From assembly GCA_003612585.1 (NCBI GenBank), contig RAZH01000005.1:124001-188000 (forward strand): a stretch of 64,000 bases of DNA, in the 5' to 3' direction. This stretch comes from a bacterium 1XD42-54 (GTDB taxonomy: Bacteria; Bacillota; Clostridia; Lachnospirales; Lachnospiraceae). Both the position numbers and the translations under genes were made by a program. The notes under the pieces are model-generated. The model was not told the origin of the DNA, searched no databases, and saw nothing but the letters and a program-made list of their open reading frames with translations. Shown one piece after another: positions 1-9,034 of the stretch (within the stretch, counting starts at the first letter, position 1; every line of letters begins with the position of its first letter).

Positions 1-64
1 TTCACGATTACCAGACGTCTGTTACTTACAGCTGTTTTCCCTTTTATAAATTTGCAGACGCATT

Positions 65-916
65 TCAGGCTTTCTGCAGATACTCTAAAATCGCCCCGGC
101 CGCCTCCTCCACCGTTGTGGCGTCCGCCGGCACAGCCCAGCCTTTCTCCTGCAATCCATGCATCAGATACGTTACCTGAGGCGCTGCCAGGCCAATTGCT
201 TCCAGCTCCTTATAATGCCGAAATACTTCCCGCGGCACATCATCAAACATAACCTGTCCTTTATTCATCACGATAATCCGTTCCACATAGCGCGCTACAT
301 CCTCCATGCTGTGGGATACAAGAATCACCGTTATTTTCTTCTCATCATGCAACTTTGACACCTGATCCAGTATGTCATCGCGCCCCTTTGGGTCCAGACC
401 CGCTGTCGGTTCATCCAGAACCAGAACCTCCGGATTCATCGCCAATATCCCTGCGATTGCCACGCGCCGTTTCTGTCCTCCGGAAAGTTCAAACGGAGAA
501 ACCTTATAATACTTTTCCTTCAGTCCGACTAACCGCAGCGCCTCGTACGCTCTGGACTCCACCTCTTCCTTGCAAAGTCCGAGATTTTTCGGTCCAAAAC
601 AGACATCCGTAAACACATCCGCTTCAAACAGCTGGTGCTCCGGGTACTGAAAAACGAGACCAACGCTGCTGCGCAGGCGCTTCATGTCAAAGCCTTCCTC
701 ATAAATATTTTTATCGTTATAGTATACAGCTCCTGAAGTTCCTTTCAATAGTCCGTTCAGATGCTGAATCAGTGTAGATTTCCCGGAACCGGTATGACCG
801 ATCATTCCGATAAACTGACCTTCCGGCAAATTCAGATTAATATCCCGCAGAGCATGCTTCTCAAAGGCAGTCCCTGCACCGTATATATAATTTAAATGTT
901 CTATCCTGATCGCCAT
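65..916 (-). CDS. ecfA2: Energy-coupling factor transporter ATPase EcfA2
   Basis: ATP-hydrolysing subunit of an ECF vitamin/metal importer; it pairs with EcfA1 and the membrane protein EcfT, which would lie beyond the left window edge. The 283-residue product shows Walker A GHTGSGKST, signature LSGGQKRR, Walker B VLVLDEPTAGLDP and a switch histidine in VSHSMEDV. An in-frame ATG at 934 exists, but the family start is the ATG at 916 (MAIRIEHL). It lies downstream of ecfA1 on the same strand, as in most Firmicutes. Bases 1-64 hold no gene I can support. Confidence 0.93.
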   Translation of the reverse strand: MAIRIEHLNYIYGAGTAFEKHALRDINLNLPEGQFIGMIGHTGSGKSTLIQHLNGLLKGTSGAVYYNDKNIYEEGFDMKRLRSSVGLVFQYPEHQLFEADVFTDVCFGPKNLGLCKEEVESRAYEALRLVGLKEKYYKVSPFELSGGQKRRVAIAGILAMNPEVLVLDEPTAGLDPKGRDDILDQVSKLHDEKKITVILVSHSMEDVARYVERIIVMNKGQVMFDDVPREVFRHYKELEAIGLAAPQVTYLMHGLQEKGWAVPADATTVEEAAGAILEYLQKA

Positions 917-1032
917 GAAGCTGTCCTCTCTCATTTTGCAATTGCATTCATTCGAATCCGCTGTCTATCTGTGTTTGTTTTCTCTCCTGCATTCAGGAAT
1001 CTCATACCTGTTTTTTTAATAAATTCTGTAAT

Positions 1033-1893
1033 TTATCTTTTATTGCGGTAGACTTCAAGGGCTTCAATGAGCTCCTTATTTGACAAAATTCCATCCGGCA
1101 ATGGAACACCCGCTTTTTGCAGTTCATATGCCACCAGTGTTGCCTGTGGAACATCAAGACGGAAACGCTTCAGCTCCTCCACATGAGAAAAAATCTCCCG
1201 CGGAGTCCCCTGCATCACAATTTTGCCCTGATCCATGACAATAACCTTATCTGCATGAATCACTTCTTCCATATAATGTGTAATTAAAAGCACTGTCACA
1301 TGCTGTTTGCGGTTCAGCTCCTGCACCGTACGGATCACCTCCCGGCGTCCGTTCGGGTCCAGCATAGCAGTCGGTTCATCCAGAACAATGCATTTTGGCT
1401 GCATCGCAACCACCCCCGCGATCGCCACTCGCTGCTTCTGTCCCCCGGAAAGCTTGTTCGGGGAATGTGAACGGTATTCCCACATGCCGACAGCCTTCAG
1501 ACTCTGCTCCACACGCTGCCAGATCTCCTCCTGCGGAACTCCCATATTTTCAGGCCCAAACCCGACATCCTCATCAACAATCGTCCCGATAATCTGATTA
1601 TCCGGGTTCTGAAATACCATACCTGCCGTCTGGCGAATCTCCCATAGTTTTGATTCATCCTTCGTATCCTTGCCATCCACAAAGACCGTACCTTCTGTCG
1701 GCAGAAGAATCGCATTGATATGTTTTGCCAACGTGGATTTCCCGGAACCGTTGTGGCCGAGAATCGCCACAAAATCTCCCTCGTGCACATCCAGGTCAAC
1801 ATCGTCGACTGCACGTGAGCGTGACTCTACCTGCCCTTCCTCATCCATCCTCAGATAATCAAATGCAACATGCCTTGCCTTAATAATTCCCAT
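1033..1893 (-). CDS. ecfA1: Energy-coupling factor transporter ATPase EcfA1
   Basis: Partner ATPase of EcfA2 in the ECF transporter module. The 286 residues carry Walker [10 protein letters not shown], a Q-loop in VFQNPDNQ, signature LSGGQKQR and Walker [14 protein letters not shown]; the N-terminus is the usual A1 type ([13 protein letters not shown]). In related genomes this gene directly follows rplQ. Here rplQ is about 21.6 kb away on the same strand, with accessory genes between. The regulator at 1905-2927 ends 11 bases upstream and might share its transcript. Confidence 0.93.
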   Translation of the reverse strand: MGIIKARHVAFDYLRMDEEGQVESRSRAVDDVDLDVHEGDFVAILGHNGSGKSTLAKHINAILLPTEGTVFVDGKDTKDESKLWEIRQTAGMVFQNPDNQIIGTIVDEDVGFGPENMGVPQEEIWQRVEQSLKAVGMWEYRSHSPNKLSGGQKQRVAIAGVVAMQPKCIVLDEPTAMLDPNGRREVIRTVQELNRKQHVTVLLITHYMEEVIHADKVIVMDQGKIVMQGTPREIFSHVEELKRFRLDVPQATLVAYELQKAGVPLPDGILSNKELIEALEVYRNKR

Positions 1894-1904
1894 CTATACC
1901 ACCA

Positions 1905-2927
1905 TCAAAGTTCCCTCGTTGATTTTCCAACTACAAGCTCTGCCTCAAAAATCTGGCGTCTTTCTACCGGCTTTTTCTTAATCAAATCAAACATTAACTT
2001 GATTGTCGCCTCAGCGATTTCTCTGCGCGGCTGACGAATGGTTGTAATCGACGGCTCATAAAACGCTGACACCGGCAAGCCGTCGTACCCGGCCACTGAA
2101 TAATCCTCCGGCACACGTTTTCCTGCGTCAAACAACGCCTTGCAGGCGCCGATTGCCATACTGTCCGAAATCGCATAAATGCAGGTAAATTCGTTTCCGG
2201 ACTCAAGAAGCTTCTTCGTCAGAACGTAGCCGTTTTCCATAGAGTACGTCGGTAGTCCGTTCTCTGTCCAGGCCACAAGCGCATCATCGTATGCAATCCC
2301 ATGGCGCTGCAAAGCGCGCTGATACCCTTTCAGACGAAACATTCCGATGCTGGCATCGCTCTGTTCTGCGGTCAGAAGCGCGATTCTTTTGTGTCCGCAG
2401 TCAATCAGATAATCCACCATTTTTTCACTTTCGCGCACGTCATCTACCGTCACAGTTGCAAATGGCTGTGCCGCCTCAGAGGTATCTACCGTACTGATCA
2501 CAAAAGGTACGGTAAGCTGTTCCAGCTTCTCTCCTGTGTGATTGGAAAGTCCGCCGAGAAATACAATTCCCTTCAGTCTTTTTTCCTTTTCCAGCTGTAT
2601 CGCCACGTCTACCTCGTCCTCAAACTCCTCCACATGCTGAAGGACAAATGTATACTTTTTGCGGTTAATCTCCCGCTCAAAAATCTGAATCATATCCGCA
2701 AAAAACGGATTGCTGATACCTTTAATCAGTACCGCAATGGTATTCGAATCCGAACGCTTGAGATTGCGCGCGCTGTTATTCGGTACATAATTATATTTTT
2801 TAATCGTCTCCATAATCATCTGCTTCGTTGCAGGATTGATATCCGGATGATTATTGATCGCCCTTGAAACTGTACTGACGCCGACGCCGCACAGCTTCGC
2901 GATCTCTTTTATAGTAATCTGTTCCAT
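1905..2927 (-). CDS. LacI/GalR-family transcriptional regulator
   Basis: DNA-binding repressor-type protein of 340 residues. An N-terminal LacI helix-turn-helix (TIKEIAKLCGVGVSTVSRA, then INNHPDI) is followed by a periplasmic-binding-like effector domain that ends in the typical TTIRQPRREIAE segment. The ATG at 2927 (MEQITIKE) is chosen over the frame opening at 2963 because the family begins there. Its ligand is not deducible; sugar genes (epimerase, D-lyxose isomerase) lie further along but are not contiguous. It ends just before ecfA1. Confidence 0.88.
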   Translation of the reverse strand: MEQITIKEIAKLCGVGVSTVSRAINNHPDINPATKQMIMETIKKYNYVPNNSARNLKRSDSNTIAVLIKGISNPFFADMIQIFEREINRKKYTFVLQHVEEFEDEVDVAIQLEKEKRLKGIVFLGGLSNHTGEKLEQLTVPFVISTVDTSEAAQPFATVTVDDVRESEKMVDYLIDCGHKRIALLTAEQSDASIGMFRLKGYQRALQRHGIAYDDALVAWTENGLPTYSMENGYVLTKKLLESGNEFTCIYAISDSMAIGACKALFDAGKRVPEDYSVAGYDGLPVSAFYEPSITTIRQPRREIAEATIKLMFDLIKKKPVERRQIFEAELVVGKSTREL

Positions 2928-2973
2928 GTCTATTTCCTCATCAAGCCCTGTACACTGTGTCAAATTATAGCAA

Positions 2974-3321
2974 CTAGTTCCGCAAAATGCAAGTAAAACG
3001 AAAGGCCAGAATAATTCTGACCCTTCCCATCTGATCTGTTACCACCAGAACCTGTTCACGCAAAACCTCATCGGTCAGCCTGCCATCGTGCCAGACACAC
3101 AGTTTTCCACCGGAAAGCGCCTGGTCCCAAAAGACATTCGTTTCGTTTTTTTCCAATATTAAAACAGGAATATTTCTGCCGCGCGCTGTGCCTGCCAGTA
3201 TCGGTTCACAGCCCTTCCACTTTTCCGTAAGGTGCAGTATCAGCAAACCCAGTCTTTGTTCTCCCTGTTCCTTTTTTTCCAGTCTTCTCTGCATACGATT
3301 GCCCGTCCCCAAAGCCGTCAA
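2974..3321 (-). CDS. Hypothetical protein, possible gene remnant
   Basis: 115-residue frame with a possible TTG start at 3321 preceded by GGAGAAG. The N-terminus is charged (EKKEQGEQ) and hydrophobic strands lie in the middle (NIPVLILE, EQVLVVTD). I recognise no family. It follows the YunG-like gene by 30 bases on the same strand and may be a 3-prime fragment of a lost gene. Confidence 0.35.
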   Translation of the reverse strand: MTALGTGNRMQRRLEKKEQGEQRLGLLILHLTEKWKGCEPILAGTARGRNIPVLILEKNETNVFWDQALSGGKLCVWHDGRLTDEVLREQVLVVTDQMGRVRIILAFRFTCILRN

Positions 3322-3351
3322 ACCACTTCTCCGGCCGTTCTCTTTTCACTT

Positions 3352-3801
3352 TTACGCTTCTGACTGCATTGATATCTGCGCTTTTAAAGCTTTCTTCAGA
3401 TACTCGTAACGAAGCCTTTTTTCTTCTTTCGCAAAGTGTACCTCCCGGAACTGCTCCGGGTTATCCTCATAATTCAGGATTTCCTCCCCAAACTGCTCGC
3501 TCGTCAGGTCAAAACAGCAGTCTCCGATAACATTATAGCAATGATAATTTCCACCTGGTCTCAGGATTCCAAAAACCTTGCCTCCAAAAATATCCTGTGC
3601 CAGAAATGCAGTGATAGAACACTGGCCCAATGTCTTATTTTCAACAGTCCATTCATGACGCATCCTTGGGGCGCAGGTCTGCGCACACCAGATCTCTGAT
3701 AATGCATGATACAGATCAATCGGTGTTTCTATTCCCTTATATTCTTCTGTGACAGCCCGCGCATCTGCATGTTCCCAACCATAAAATTTGTACTCTTTCA
3801 T
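3352..3801 (-). CDS. YunG-like small cytosolic protein
   Basis: 149-residue protein without signal peptide or membrane segment. The segments IWCAQTCAPRMR, LGQCSITAFLAQDIFGG and CCFDLTSEQFG resemble the YunG-like family of unknown function, with conserved Cys/His positions. The ATG at 3801 is preceded by AAGAGGTAAT. A good promoter lies immediately upstream, so the gene appears to be independently transcribed. Confidence 0.65.
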   Translation of the reverse strand: MKEYKFYGWEHADARAVTEEYKGIETPIDLYHALSEIWCAQTCAPRMRHEWTVENKTLGQCSITAFLAQDIFGGKVFGILRPGGNYHCYNVIGDCCFDLTSEQFGEEILNYEDNPEQFREVHFAKEEKRLRYEYLKKALKAQISMQSEA

Positions 3802-3839
3802 TTGTATTACCTCTTATCCTGTCTCTTTTTTATTGATCT

Positions 3840-3869
3840 ATTATACTTTATTGACGGTTAACAGTTCAA
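3840..3869 (-). promoter_or_regulatory. Promoter for the YunG-like gene
   Basis: On the minus strand, -35 TTGAAC (3864-3869) and -10 TATAAT (3840-3845) are separated by 18 bases, about 40 bases before the ATG at 3801. Confidence 0.65.
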
Positions 3870-4023
3870 TCAATATCGTGTATTTTCTAATATTGTTACC
3901 AAACTGAAATCAGGCGAGATTTCGCTGCTTGACAGACTCCATGATCCTGAATAGAATTGACAGTACAAGCCTCTTAAGATCAATGAGGAATACTTTTATA
4001 ACCAATCAGAAAGGAATTACATT

Positions 4024-4545
4024 ATGGCACAGAATCCAGTTATTACCATAACGATGGAAAACGGCGATGTTATAAAAGCAGAGCTGTATCCGGACATTGC
4101 ACCAAATTCCGTAAACAACTTCATCAGTCTTGTAAAAAAAGGCTTCTACAATGGCCTGATTTTTCACAGAGTTATCAACGGTTTCATGATTCAGGGCGGA
4201 TGCCCGGACGGAACCGGTATGGGCGGCCCCGGCTACACCATTCCAGGCGAATTTGCTCAGAACGGCTTCTCTAACAACCTGAAACACGATGCCGGCGTAC
4301 TTTCTATGGCTCGCGCCATGCATCCGGATTCCGCAGGCAGCCAGTTTTTCATTATGCACAAAGCCGCACCGCATCTTGACGGCGCTTACGCTGCATTCGG
4401 AAAAGTTACGGAAGGGATGGATATCGTGAACAAAATCGCTGACACGGACACCGATTTCCGCGATCGTCCCATCACAGATCAGAAAATTGCTACTGTCACA
4501 GTAGACACCTTCGGCACAGATTATCCTGAGCCGGAAAGGGTATAA
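4024..4545 (+). CDS. Peptidyl-prolyl cis-trans isomerase, cyclophilin type
   Basis: Cytosolic prolyl isomerase, 173 residues, single cyclophilin domain. Diagnostic segments are the active-site arginine in IFHRVINGFMIQGG, the SAGSQFFI core and HLDGAYAAFGKV. There is no signal peptide. Start ATG at 4024 follows AAAGGAATT. It is the only + strand gene for several kb and ends at a strong hairpin terminator shared with the opposing epimerase gene. Confidence 0.93.
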   Translation: MAQNPVITITMENGDVIKAELYPDIAPNSVNNFISLVKKGFYNGLIFHRVINGFMIQGGCPDGTGMGGPGYTIPGEFAQNGFSNNLKHDAGVLSMARAMHPDSAGSQFFIMHKAAPHLDGAYAAFGKVTEGMDIVNKIADTDTDFRDRPITDQKIATVTVDTFGTDYPEPERV

Positions 4546-4586
4546 CGAAACACCCTCGCAATCATACGTCAAAAAAGAGTCAATAG

Positions 4587-4618
4587 AAAAAGGCTGTCTT
4601 AATGCGACAGCCTTTTTT
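4587..4618. terminator. Bidirectional intrinsic terminator
   Basis: A 12-bp stem (AAAAAGGCTGTC / GACAGCCTTTTT) with a 7-base loop and T-runs on both strands lies between the convergent cyclophilin and epimerase genes. Confidence 0.88.
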
Positions 4619-4661
4619 ATGTTCTGTTAAAATCCAAATATGTGCAGACTCGATATTGCTG

Positions 4662-5540
4662 TTACTGTCCGATCTCGATTGTCCACGTAATCTCATAATT
4701 CTCTCCTGCATCAAGCCCGGTCAGATCTGATTGACAGGATAACTCTTCCACAATCCCATCACGGGACGGAAGCGCACTCCACGGCTCGATACAGACGTAA
4801 GGAGCCTCGCTTTTGGGCTTATGCCAGAAACCAATATAGGGAAAATCCGGGTACCTCACTGTAACACTGCGTGTTCCTTTCCCGCTTGCCAGGCGCACCT
4901 GGTGTGGCATATGTTTCAATACCACTGCATCCTCATCAAAAAGATCATGGCGCAGTAAAATTTTTGACCCTTGCTCAAGACAGTATTCTTTGTCCTGCCC
5001 ATTCAGAAAACAGGTGTCTGTAAATCCAACGCGATATGGGTGGGAAACCAGATCAAATTCCAGATAATAGTCCTCAAAGGAAAGTTCCTTTTCCAGCGGT
5101 ACGCAAAACCCAGGATGGCCGCCCACTGCAAAATACATTCTACATGCTCCTCTGTTTTCAACTCTTGTTGTTGTAATCAGGATGTTGTCTCTCAGCTGGT
5201 ACGTTTGCCAATACGTAAAATCATACGGATACTGCTTTTTTGTCTCTTCATTGCTGTCGAGGCGAAACGTGATACTGTCCTGCGTCTGTGTTTCTGCCTG
5301 GAGCGTCATGTATTTTATAAAACCATGAATCTTCATTTCATATTGCCGCCCCTTGGCCGTATACTTTCCATCTGTCAGCCGCGCGATATACGGAAAAAGA
5401 TTGGGTGCTCTGTCCTCCCAGTATGCCGATTCGCCCTGCCAGAGATATTCTGTCCCGTCCGTACTTTTCACAGACTGCAGTTCTGCACCTGCATCACTGA
5501 TCTCCACAGACAAATACTGGTTTTTAATTGTGTAATTCAT
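4662..5540 (-). CDS. Aldose 1-epimerase family protein
   Basis: Predicted sugar mutarotase-like enzyme, 292 residues, beta-rich, with the family landmarks AELQSVKSTDGTEYLW near the N-terminus, a histidine in KIHGF, GGHPGF mid-protein and EPWSALPSRDG near the end. The ATG at 5540 (MNYTIKNQYL) is the family start and follows GAAAGGAAGCAG. It lies downstream of the D-lyxose isomerase gene, which suggests joint use in sugar interconversion. Substrate not defined. Confidence 0.85.
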   Translation of the reverse strand: MNYTIKNQYLSVEISDAGAELQSVKSTDGTEYLWQGESAYWEDRAPNLFPYIARLTDGKYTAKGRQYEMKIHGFIKYMTLQAETQTQDSITFRLDSNEETKKQYPYDFTYWQTYQLRDNILITTTRVENRGACRMYFAVGGHPGFCVPLEKELSFEDYYLEFDLVSHPYRVGFTDTCFLNGQDKEYCLEQGSKILLRHDLFDEDAVVLKHMPHQVRLASGKGTRSVTVRYPDFPYIGFWHKPKSEAPYVCIEPWSALPSRDGIVEELSCQSDLTGLDAGENYEITWTIEIGQ

Positions 5541-5623
5541 ATTCTGCTTCCTTTCAGCCAGTGGCCCGGAAAAGTAAAACTCCTCCGGGCCACACATGTT
5601 TTGCTATTTTACGTTGAATTTCC

Positions 5624-6307
5624 TCAATCCTTTGCCTTCGGATATTCATTACACAACAGACGATACGGCGGCTCGTCCTCCTCAATTTTGGGAAAACGTC
5701 CCATTTCCTCATAAAAACGATTGTCTGTATTGTCGTCGTTGCACATGGATACCTCGCCAATCAGAACATCACCGGTACCTGGTTTCACATCAAAATCATG
5801 ATACTGATGAGGCCAAAGCGTGATACTCTCCCCCGGTGTCAGCTCCACACCGGTACCTGCTGGAACATAATAAGAACGTCCATCTGCATTGACAAGAACA
5901 TCTGTATCTGCTCGTTCACCGTTTCCATCATCATTCCATACATGGATGATTAAGGTTCCGCCACCACGGTTAATGATATCTTCACTCTTTGTCCAGTGAA
6001 AATGAAGCGGGGAATGCTGTGTCTCTTTGAGCATGAGTAGCTTCTCTGCATACACTTTTTTGTATTTCGGATTATGCTGATTGCCGTTTCGGATTGTCAG
6101 AAGCGCAAACCCGACCTTTTCCCAGTCTCCAAGACCGTAATCCGTGATATCCCATCCAAGCATATTATCACGAATCTCATCATACTCATGTCCTTTTGTC
6201 TCCCATTCCTCCGGTGTCCATTTAGCAAATGGCGGGAGTTCAAAACCATGCTCCCGAATCAGATTTTCCATGTATTTAATACATGCGTTTACTTCAGAAC
6301 GTTTCAT
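5624..6307 (-). CDS. D-lyxose/D-mannose isomerase (cupin type)
   Basis: Interconverts D-lyxose with D-xylulose, and D-mannose with D-fructose, in the known family. The 227-residue cupin carries the metal-binding motif HFHWTKSEDI followed by a second histidine in LWPHQYHDF; the N-terminal KYMENLIREHGFELPPFA and C-terminal NDDNTDNRFYEEMGRFP segments are typical. The start follows AAGGGGGATTTATA. It is probably cotranscribed with the downstream epimerase. Confidence 0.88.
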   Translation of the reverse strand: MKRSEVNACIKYMENLIREHGFELPPFAKWTPEEWETKGHEYDEIRDNMLGWDITDYGLGDWEKVGFALLTIRNGNQHNPKYKKVYAEKLLMLKETQHSPLHFHWTKSEDIINRGGGTLIIHVWNDDGNGERADTDVLVNADGRSYYVPAGTGVELTPGESITLWPHQYHDFDVKPGTGDVLIGEVSMCNDDNTDNRFYEEMGRFPKIEEDEPPYRLLCNEYPKAKD

Positions 6308-6371
6308 TATAAATCCCCCTTAGTTTAGCTTACTACAAGCTGCAACGCAGATTTCCATAAAAGGCATGGTT

Positions 6372-6761
6372 TTATTTTTCCTGGACTTCCAGAATCCCCA
6401 TCGGACATGCTTTTGCACAAATGCCGCATGAGATACATTTCGACGCTACTGGAGAAGTCTCTGCCTTCACCATAACGCCCATCGGACAAACCTCAACACA
6501 TTTGCCACATCCGGTACACAGCTTCTTGTCTACCATGTACACGCCCTTTGCATTCTGTTTGATTGCTCCTGCCTCACAGTTTCTTGCACATTTTCCGCAC
6601 TGAATGCAAGCCTTTACTGTAGCGTCCGTTCCTGTTTTTGATACGATCTGAATACAGGATTTGTCCGGATCAAACTCTTTGTAAAATGCTTCTGAGCAGG
6701 CAATTACACAGCTCAGACATGCCTTGCAGGCTGTTTTGTCTGTTACTACCAATTTCTTCAT
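6372..6761 (-). CDS. Polyferredoxin-like 4Fe-4S binding protein
   Basis: 129-residue iron-sulfur electron carrier of the HycB/CooF type. Four cysteine-rich segments are visible: CKACLSCVIAC, CIQCGKCARNCEAG, CTGCGKCVEVCPMG and CISCGICAKACPMG, enough for three to four clusters. No signal peptide. It stands alone; its redox partner is not in the neighbourhood. The promoter region carries a duplicated near-palindrome in a long leader, which implies control by an unidentified repressor. Confidence 0.85.
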   Translation of the reverse strand: MKKLVVTDKTACKACLSCVIACSEAFYKEFDPDKSCIQIVSKTGTDATVKACIQCGKCARNCEAGAIKQNAKGVYMVDKKLCTGCGKCVEVCPMGVMVKAETSPVASKCISCGICAKACPMGILEVQEK

Positions 6762-6841
6762 ATGTAGATACCTCCAAAATATAATGTAGATACATGACTC
6801 GCCGTTTTCTGCTCACTTGCTTCCGAAATTCACCACTTCAT

Positions 6842-6927
6842 GAAAATAAATTTCCATTCCACCGCCAAATTTACGGTTTTTCTTTGTTTTTACTTGCAAA
6901 ATGCACTCATTTATGAAAATAAATTTC
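6842..6927 (-). promoter_or_regulatory. Duplicated operator-like near-palindrome
   Basis: GAAAATAAATTTC occurs identically at 6842-6854 and 6915-6927, start-to-start spacing 73 bases. The right copy sits about 12 bases downstream of the -10 of the ferredoxin promoter. Twelve of 13 positions are symmetric around the centre apart from one mismatched pair. The protein that would bind is unknown. Confidence 0.5.
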
Positions 6928-6938
6928 TTACAAGCCAC

Positions 6939-6967
6939 ATTATAACACCTAAGTCACATATCGTCAA
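6939..6967 (-). promoter_or_regulatory. Promoter for the ferredoxin gene
   Basis: Minus-strand -35 TTGACG (6962-6967) and -10 TATAAT (6939-6944), spacing 17. The leader to the ATG at 6761 would be about 170 bases and holds the two operator-like repeats. Confidence 0.7.
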
Positions 6968-7050
6968 TTTTAAACATTTTTTTCTTATTTTACAACCATG
7001 CTTTTTGAAATATCCGTATATCTTTCAAAAATCGTTACGCTTTTCAACAA

Positions 7051-8208
7051 CTAGAACGCTTCACGCTGCCGACCAATTTCAATTCCTGTCTGCAACATCC
7101 GGAACATTCTTTCCGCCGCAGCCCGGTACAGCCCCTCTGCCTGCTCAAGTGCCGCATCCAGCGTCATAGGTTCCGGCGTCGTTGACAGGATGGCCGTAAT
7201 CCCCTGCGCATACAGCGTTTCCGCACCGGGGCCGATACCTCCGACAAGTGCAAGCACCGGGATTCCTCTTTTCGCACAGTGCCGGCCAATGCCGGCCGGT
7301 ACCTTTCCATGTGCCGACTGCCAGTCCATGCGCCCCTCTCCTGTCACAACAACGTCCACTCCGCTCAGATGATCCTCAAAATGCAGCAGGTCCAGCACTG
7401 TCTCAATCCCGGATTTCATTGATGCTTTCAGAAAAAAGGAAAGCGCCGCCCCCAGACCACCTGCCGCTCCTGCGCCCGGCAATGGTATCCCTGTTTCGTT
7501 CTCCATACGCTCCAAAAGTTCTGCATAATGCCGCATTCCCGCTTCCAGGCGCAAAACCATGGCTGCATCAGCTCCCTTTTGCGGTCCAAATGTATGCGTT
7601 GCGCCATCGGGCCCAAGCAGAGGATTATCCACATCGCACATCACAGTAAATACGGTATCCTTCACCCCAGGGTGCAGACCTGCCAGATCAATCTGATGCA
7701 CCTGTTCCAAATCTGCCCCCCTTCCCTGCAGCTCTGCGCCGTTTGCATCCAGAAAACGAATCCCCAATGCCCGCATTGCACCCATTCCCCCGTCATTGCT
7801 GGCACTTCCACCGATGGCAACTACAATCTTCCTGCACCCCTGTTCCATGGCATCCACAATCAGTTCTCCGGTCCCGTAAGAAGTGGTATACCAGGGATTT
7901 CGCTTGGTTACCGGCACAAGCGGAAGCCCGGAAGATGCAGCCATCTCAATCACCGCAGAACCATCCGAAAGGATTCCATAAACCGCTTCCCGCTCTTCAA
8001 AAAGCGGCCCGTGCACTTTTACCCTCCGCAGCTTCCCGCCGGACGCTGCCACAACAGCTTCTGCGGTGCCTTCTCCTCCGTCTGCCACCGGAAGCACCTC
8101 ACATACGCAATCCGGAAATACTTTTTTCGCCTCATCGGTCAGCAGTTCCCCAATTTTTTCAGAGGTCAGACTTCCTTTAAAGGAATCCGAAACAAACAGA
8201 AACTTCAT
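7051..8208 (-). CDS. Glycerate kinase
   Basis: Phosphorylates glycerate with ATP (GlxK/GarK family). The 385 residues begin with the family hallmark FVSDSFKGSLTSEKIG and contain DGGEGTAEA, GGSASNDGGMGAMRALG, PGAGAAGGLG and VVTGEGRMDWQS. The start follows AAGGAGGATATAGG. It is not part of an obvious operon. Bases 8209-8397 upstream hold no gene; a TTGACA lies near 8264-8269, but I see no matching -10. Confidence 0.93.
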   Translation of the reverse strand: MKFLFVSDSFKGSLTSEKIGELLTDEAKKVFPDCVCEVLPVADGGEGTAEAVVAASGGKLRRVKVHGPLFEEREAVYGILSDGSAVIEMAASSGLPLVPVTKRNPWYTTSYGTGELIVDAMEQGCRKIVVAIGGSASNDGGMGAMRALGIRFLDANGAELQGRGADLEQVHQIDLAGLHPGVKDTVFTVMCDVDNPLLGPDGATHTFGPQKGADAAMVLRLEAGMRHYAELLERMENETGIPLPGAGAAGGLGAALSFFLKASMKSGIETVLDLLHFEDHLSGVDVVVTGEGRMDWQSAHGKVPAGIGRHCAKRGIPVLALVGGIGPGAETLYAQGITAILSTTPEPMTLDAALEQAEGLYRAAAERMFRMLQTGIEIGRQREAF

Positions 8209-8397
8209 CCTATATCCTCCTTTTTTCTTTGTGCCGTTTTTTTAATTTTAACACATTTCTTGTCAACTGTCCCCTAGCCATACCATATCTCTATATCATC
8301 CTAACAGTCTATCTGGACACATTTACTATACAAGTGTTGCATAATATGAACTACTACAATTGTAGAATAACAACTATTTTGAATATGGAGGAACCTC

Positions 8398-8650
8398 ATG
8401 AAAGTGCCCGAACCACGGATTTTCCTCCGTGTATCTGGTTACTGGATCTGGATTTTGTTCGTCAGATAGCTTGTCGGTTTTCTGGCTGTATTGTTGTGAA
8501 AAACCGGTGCGTTTTCTTTTCCCTATGAATTAACCGGGCCGTTTACAATCAAAATTAAAGACAGGGATTACATTTCAGGTTATGCCATGATAAGGCACAG
8601 TTTCGATTTGAAATCGGACCAGTTCAAAGTGAATCTTATAAAAGAATACA
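8398..8650 (+). pseudogene. Broken + strand gene with two in-frame stops
   Basis: A well-formed start (ATG 8398 after TGGAGGAACCTC) opens a frame interrupted by TAG at 8467-8469 and TGA at 8497-8499. The same frame then stays coherent (SFPYELTGPFTIKIKDRD, then YISGYAMIRHSFDLKS) until it runs into the truncated amidase on the other strand. The first part is hydrophobic. The family is not recognised; MKVPEPR recalls the N-termini of some integrases, but that is only a guess. I read it as an inactivated gene cut at the edge of the accessory block. Confidence 0.45.
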
Positions 8651-9034
8651 CAAAAAGGGATTGCCGGTGTCGTGTACGACAACGCCGTTCACCTCGCTCA
8701 ACGCAATTCCAGGCCGGGAGTATTCATTGACTGGCAAGATGTCCTGAACGAGCCAATCGGGAATTGTGATCTCTCCAGGAATGGCAGGATCTATCGGAAC
8801 AATAGGCGGTTCTGAAAGAGCGGGATCATCTGCCGCCATATTCCCATCAGGCAATTTACTGTCAGGAGCAGGAGCCAGATGCTCCCTCATATGAATCACC
8901 CCGCATACCATAAGGACAATCATTAGAGCCAGCAGAAGGAAGATTACACCGCGCAAAGCATAGGCGATCATCAGCCTTTTGCCACGCTTTTTTCGCCTTG
9001 CTCTGACGGATGATTGGCGCTCCCGTACCGTCAC
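8636..9034 (-). pseudogene. N-acetylmuramoyl-L-alanine amidase, C-terminally truncated
   Basis: 132 residues: a basic N-terminus, one membrane segment (about residues 22-45), a Pro/Asp-rich linker, then the beginning of an amidase_2/PGRP-like domain (IPDWLVQDILPVNEYSRPG, then VNGVVVHDTGNP). The frame then leaves the family (FLCILL) and stops, so almost the whole catalytic domain is missing. Its start overlaps the stop of the permease-propeller gene (ATGA), which places it last in that operon. It is probably non-functional as a hydrolase. Confidence 0.7.

Noticed and set aside
2301-2867. 188-codon + strand frame inside the LacI-type gene
   Set aside because: It lies wholly opposite a convincing regulator and has no start signal.
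4006-4572. 188-codon minus-strand frame opposite the cyclophilin gene
   Set aside because: Antisense to a clear cyclophilin; it would need to read through the rho-independent hairpin region and shows no domain.
8229-8528. 99-codon + strand frame before the accessory block
   Set aside because: It starts in the glycerate kinase promoter region and uses a different frame from the one with the good ribosome binding site at 8398.
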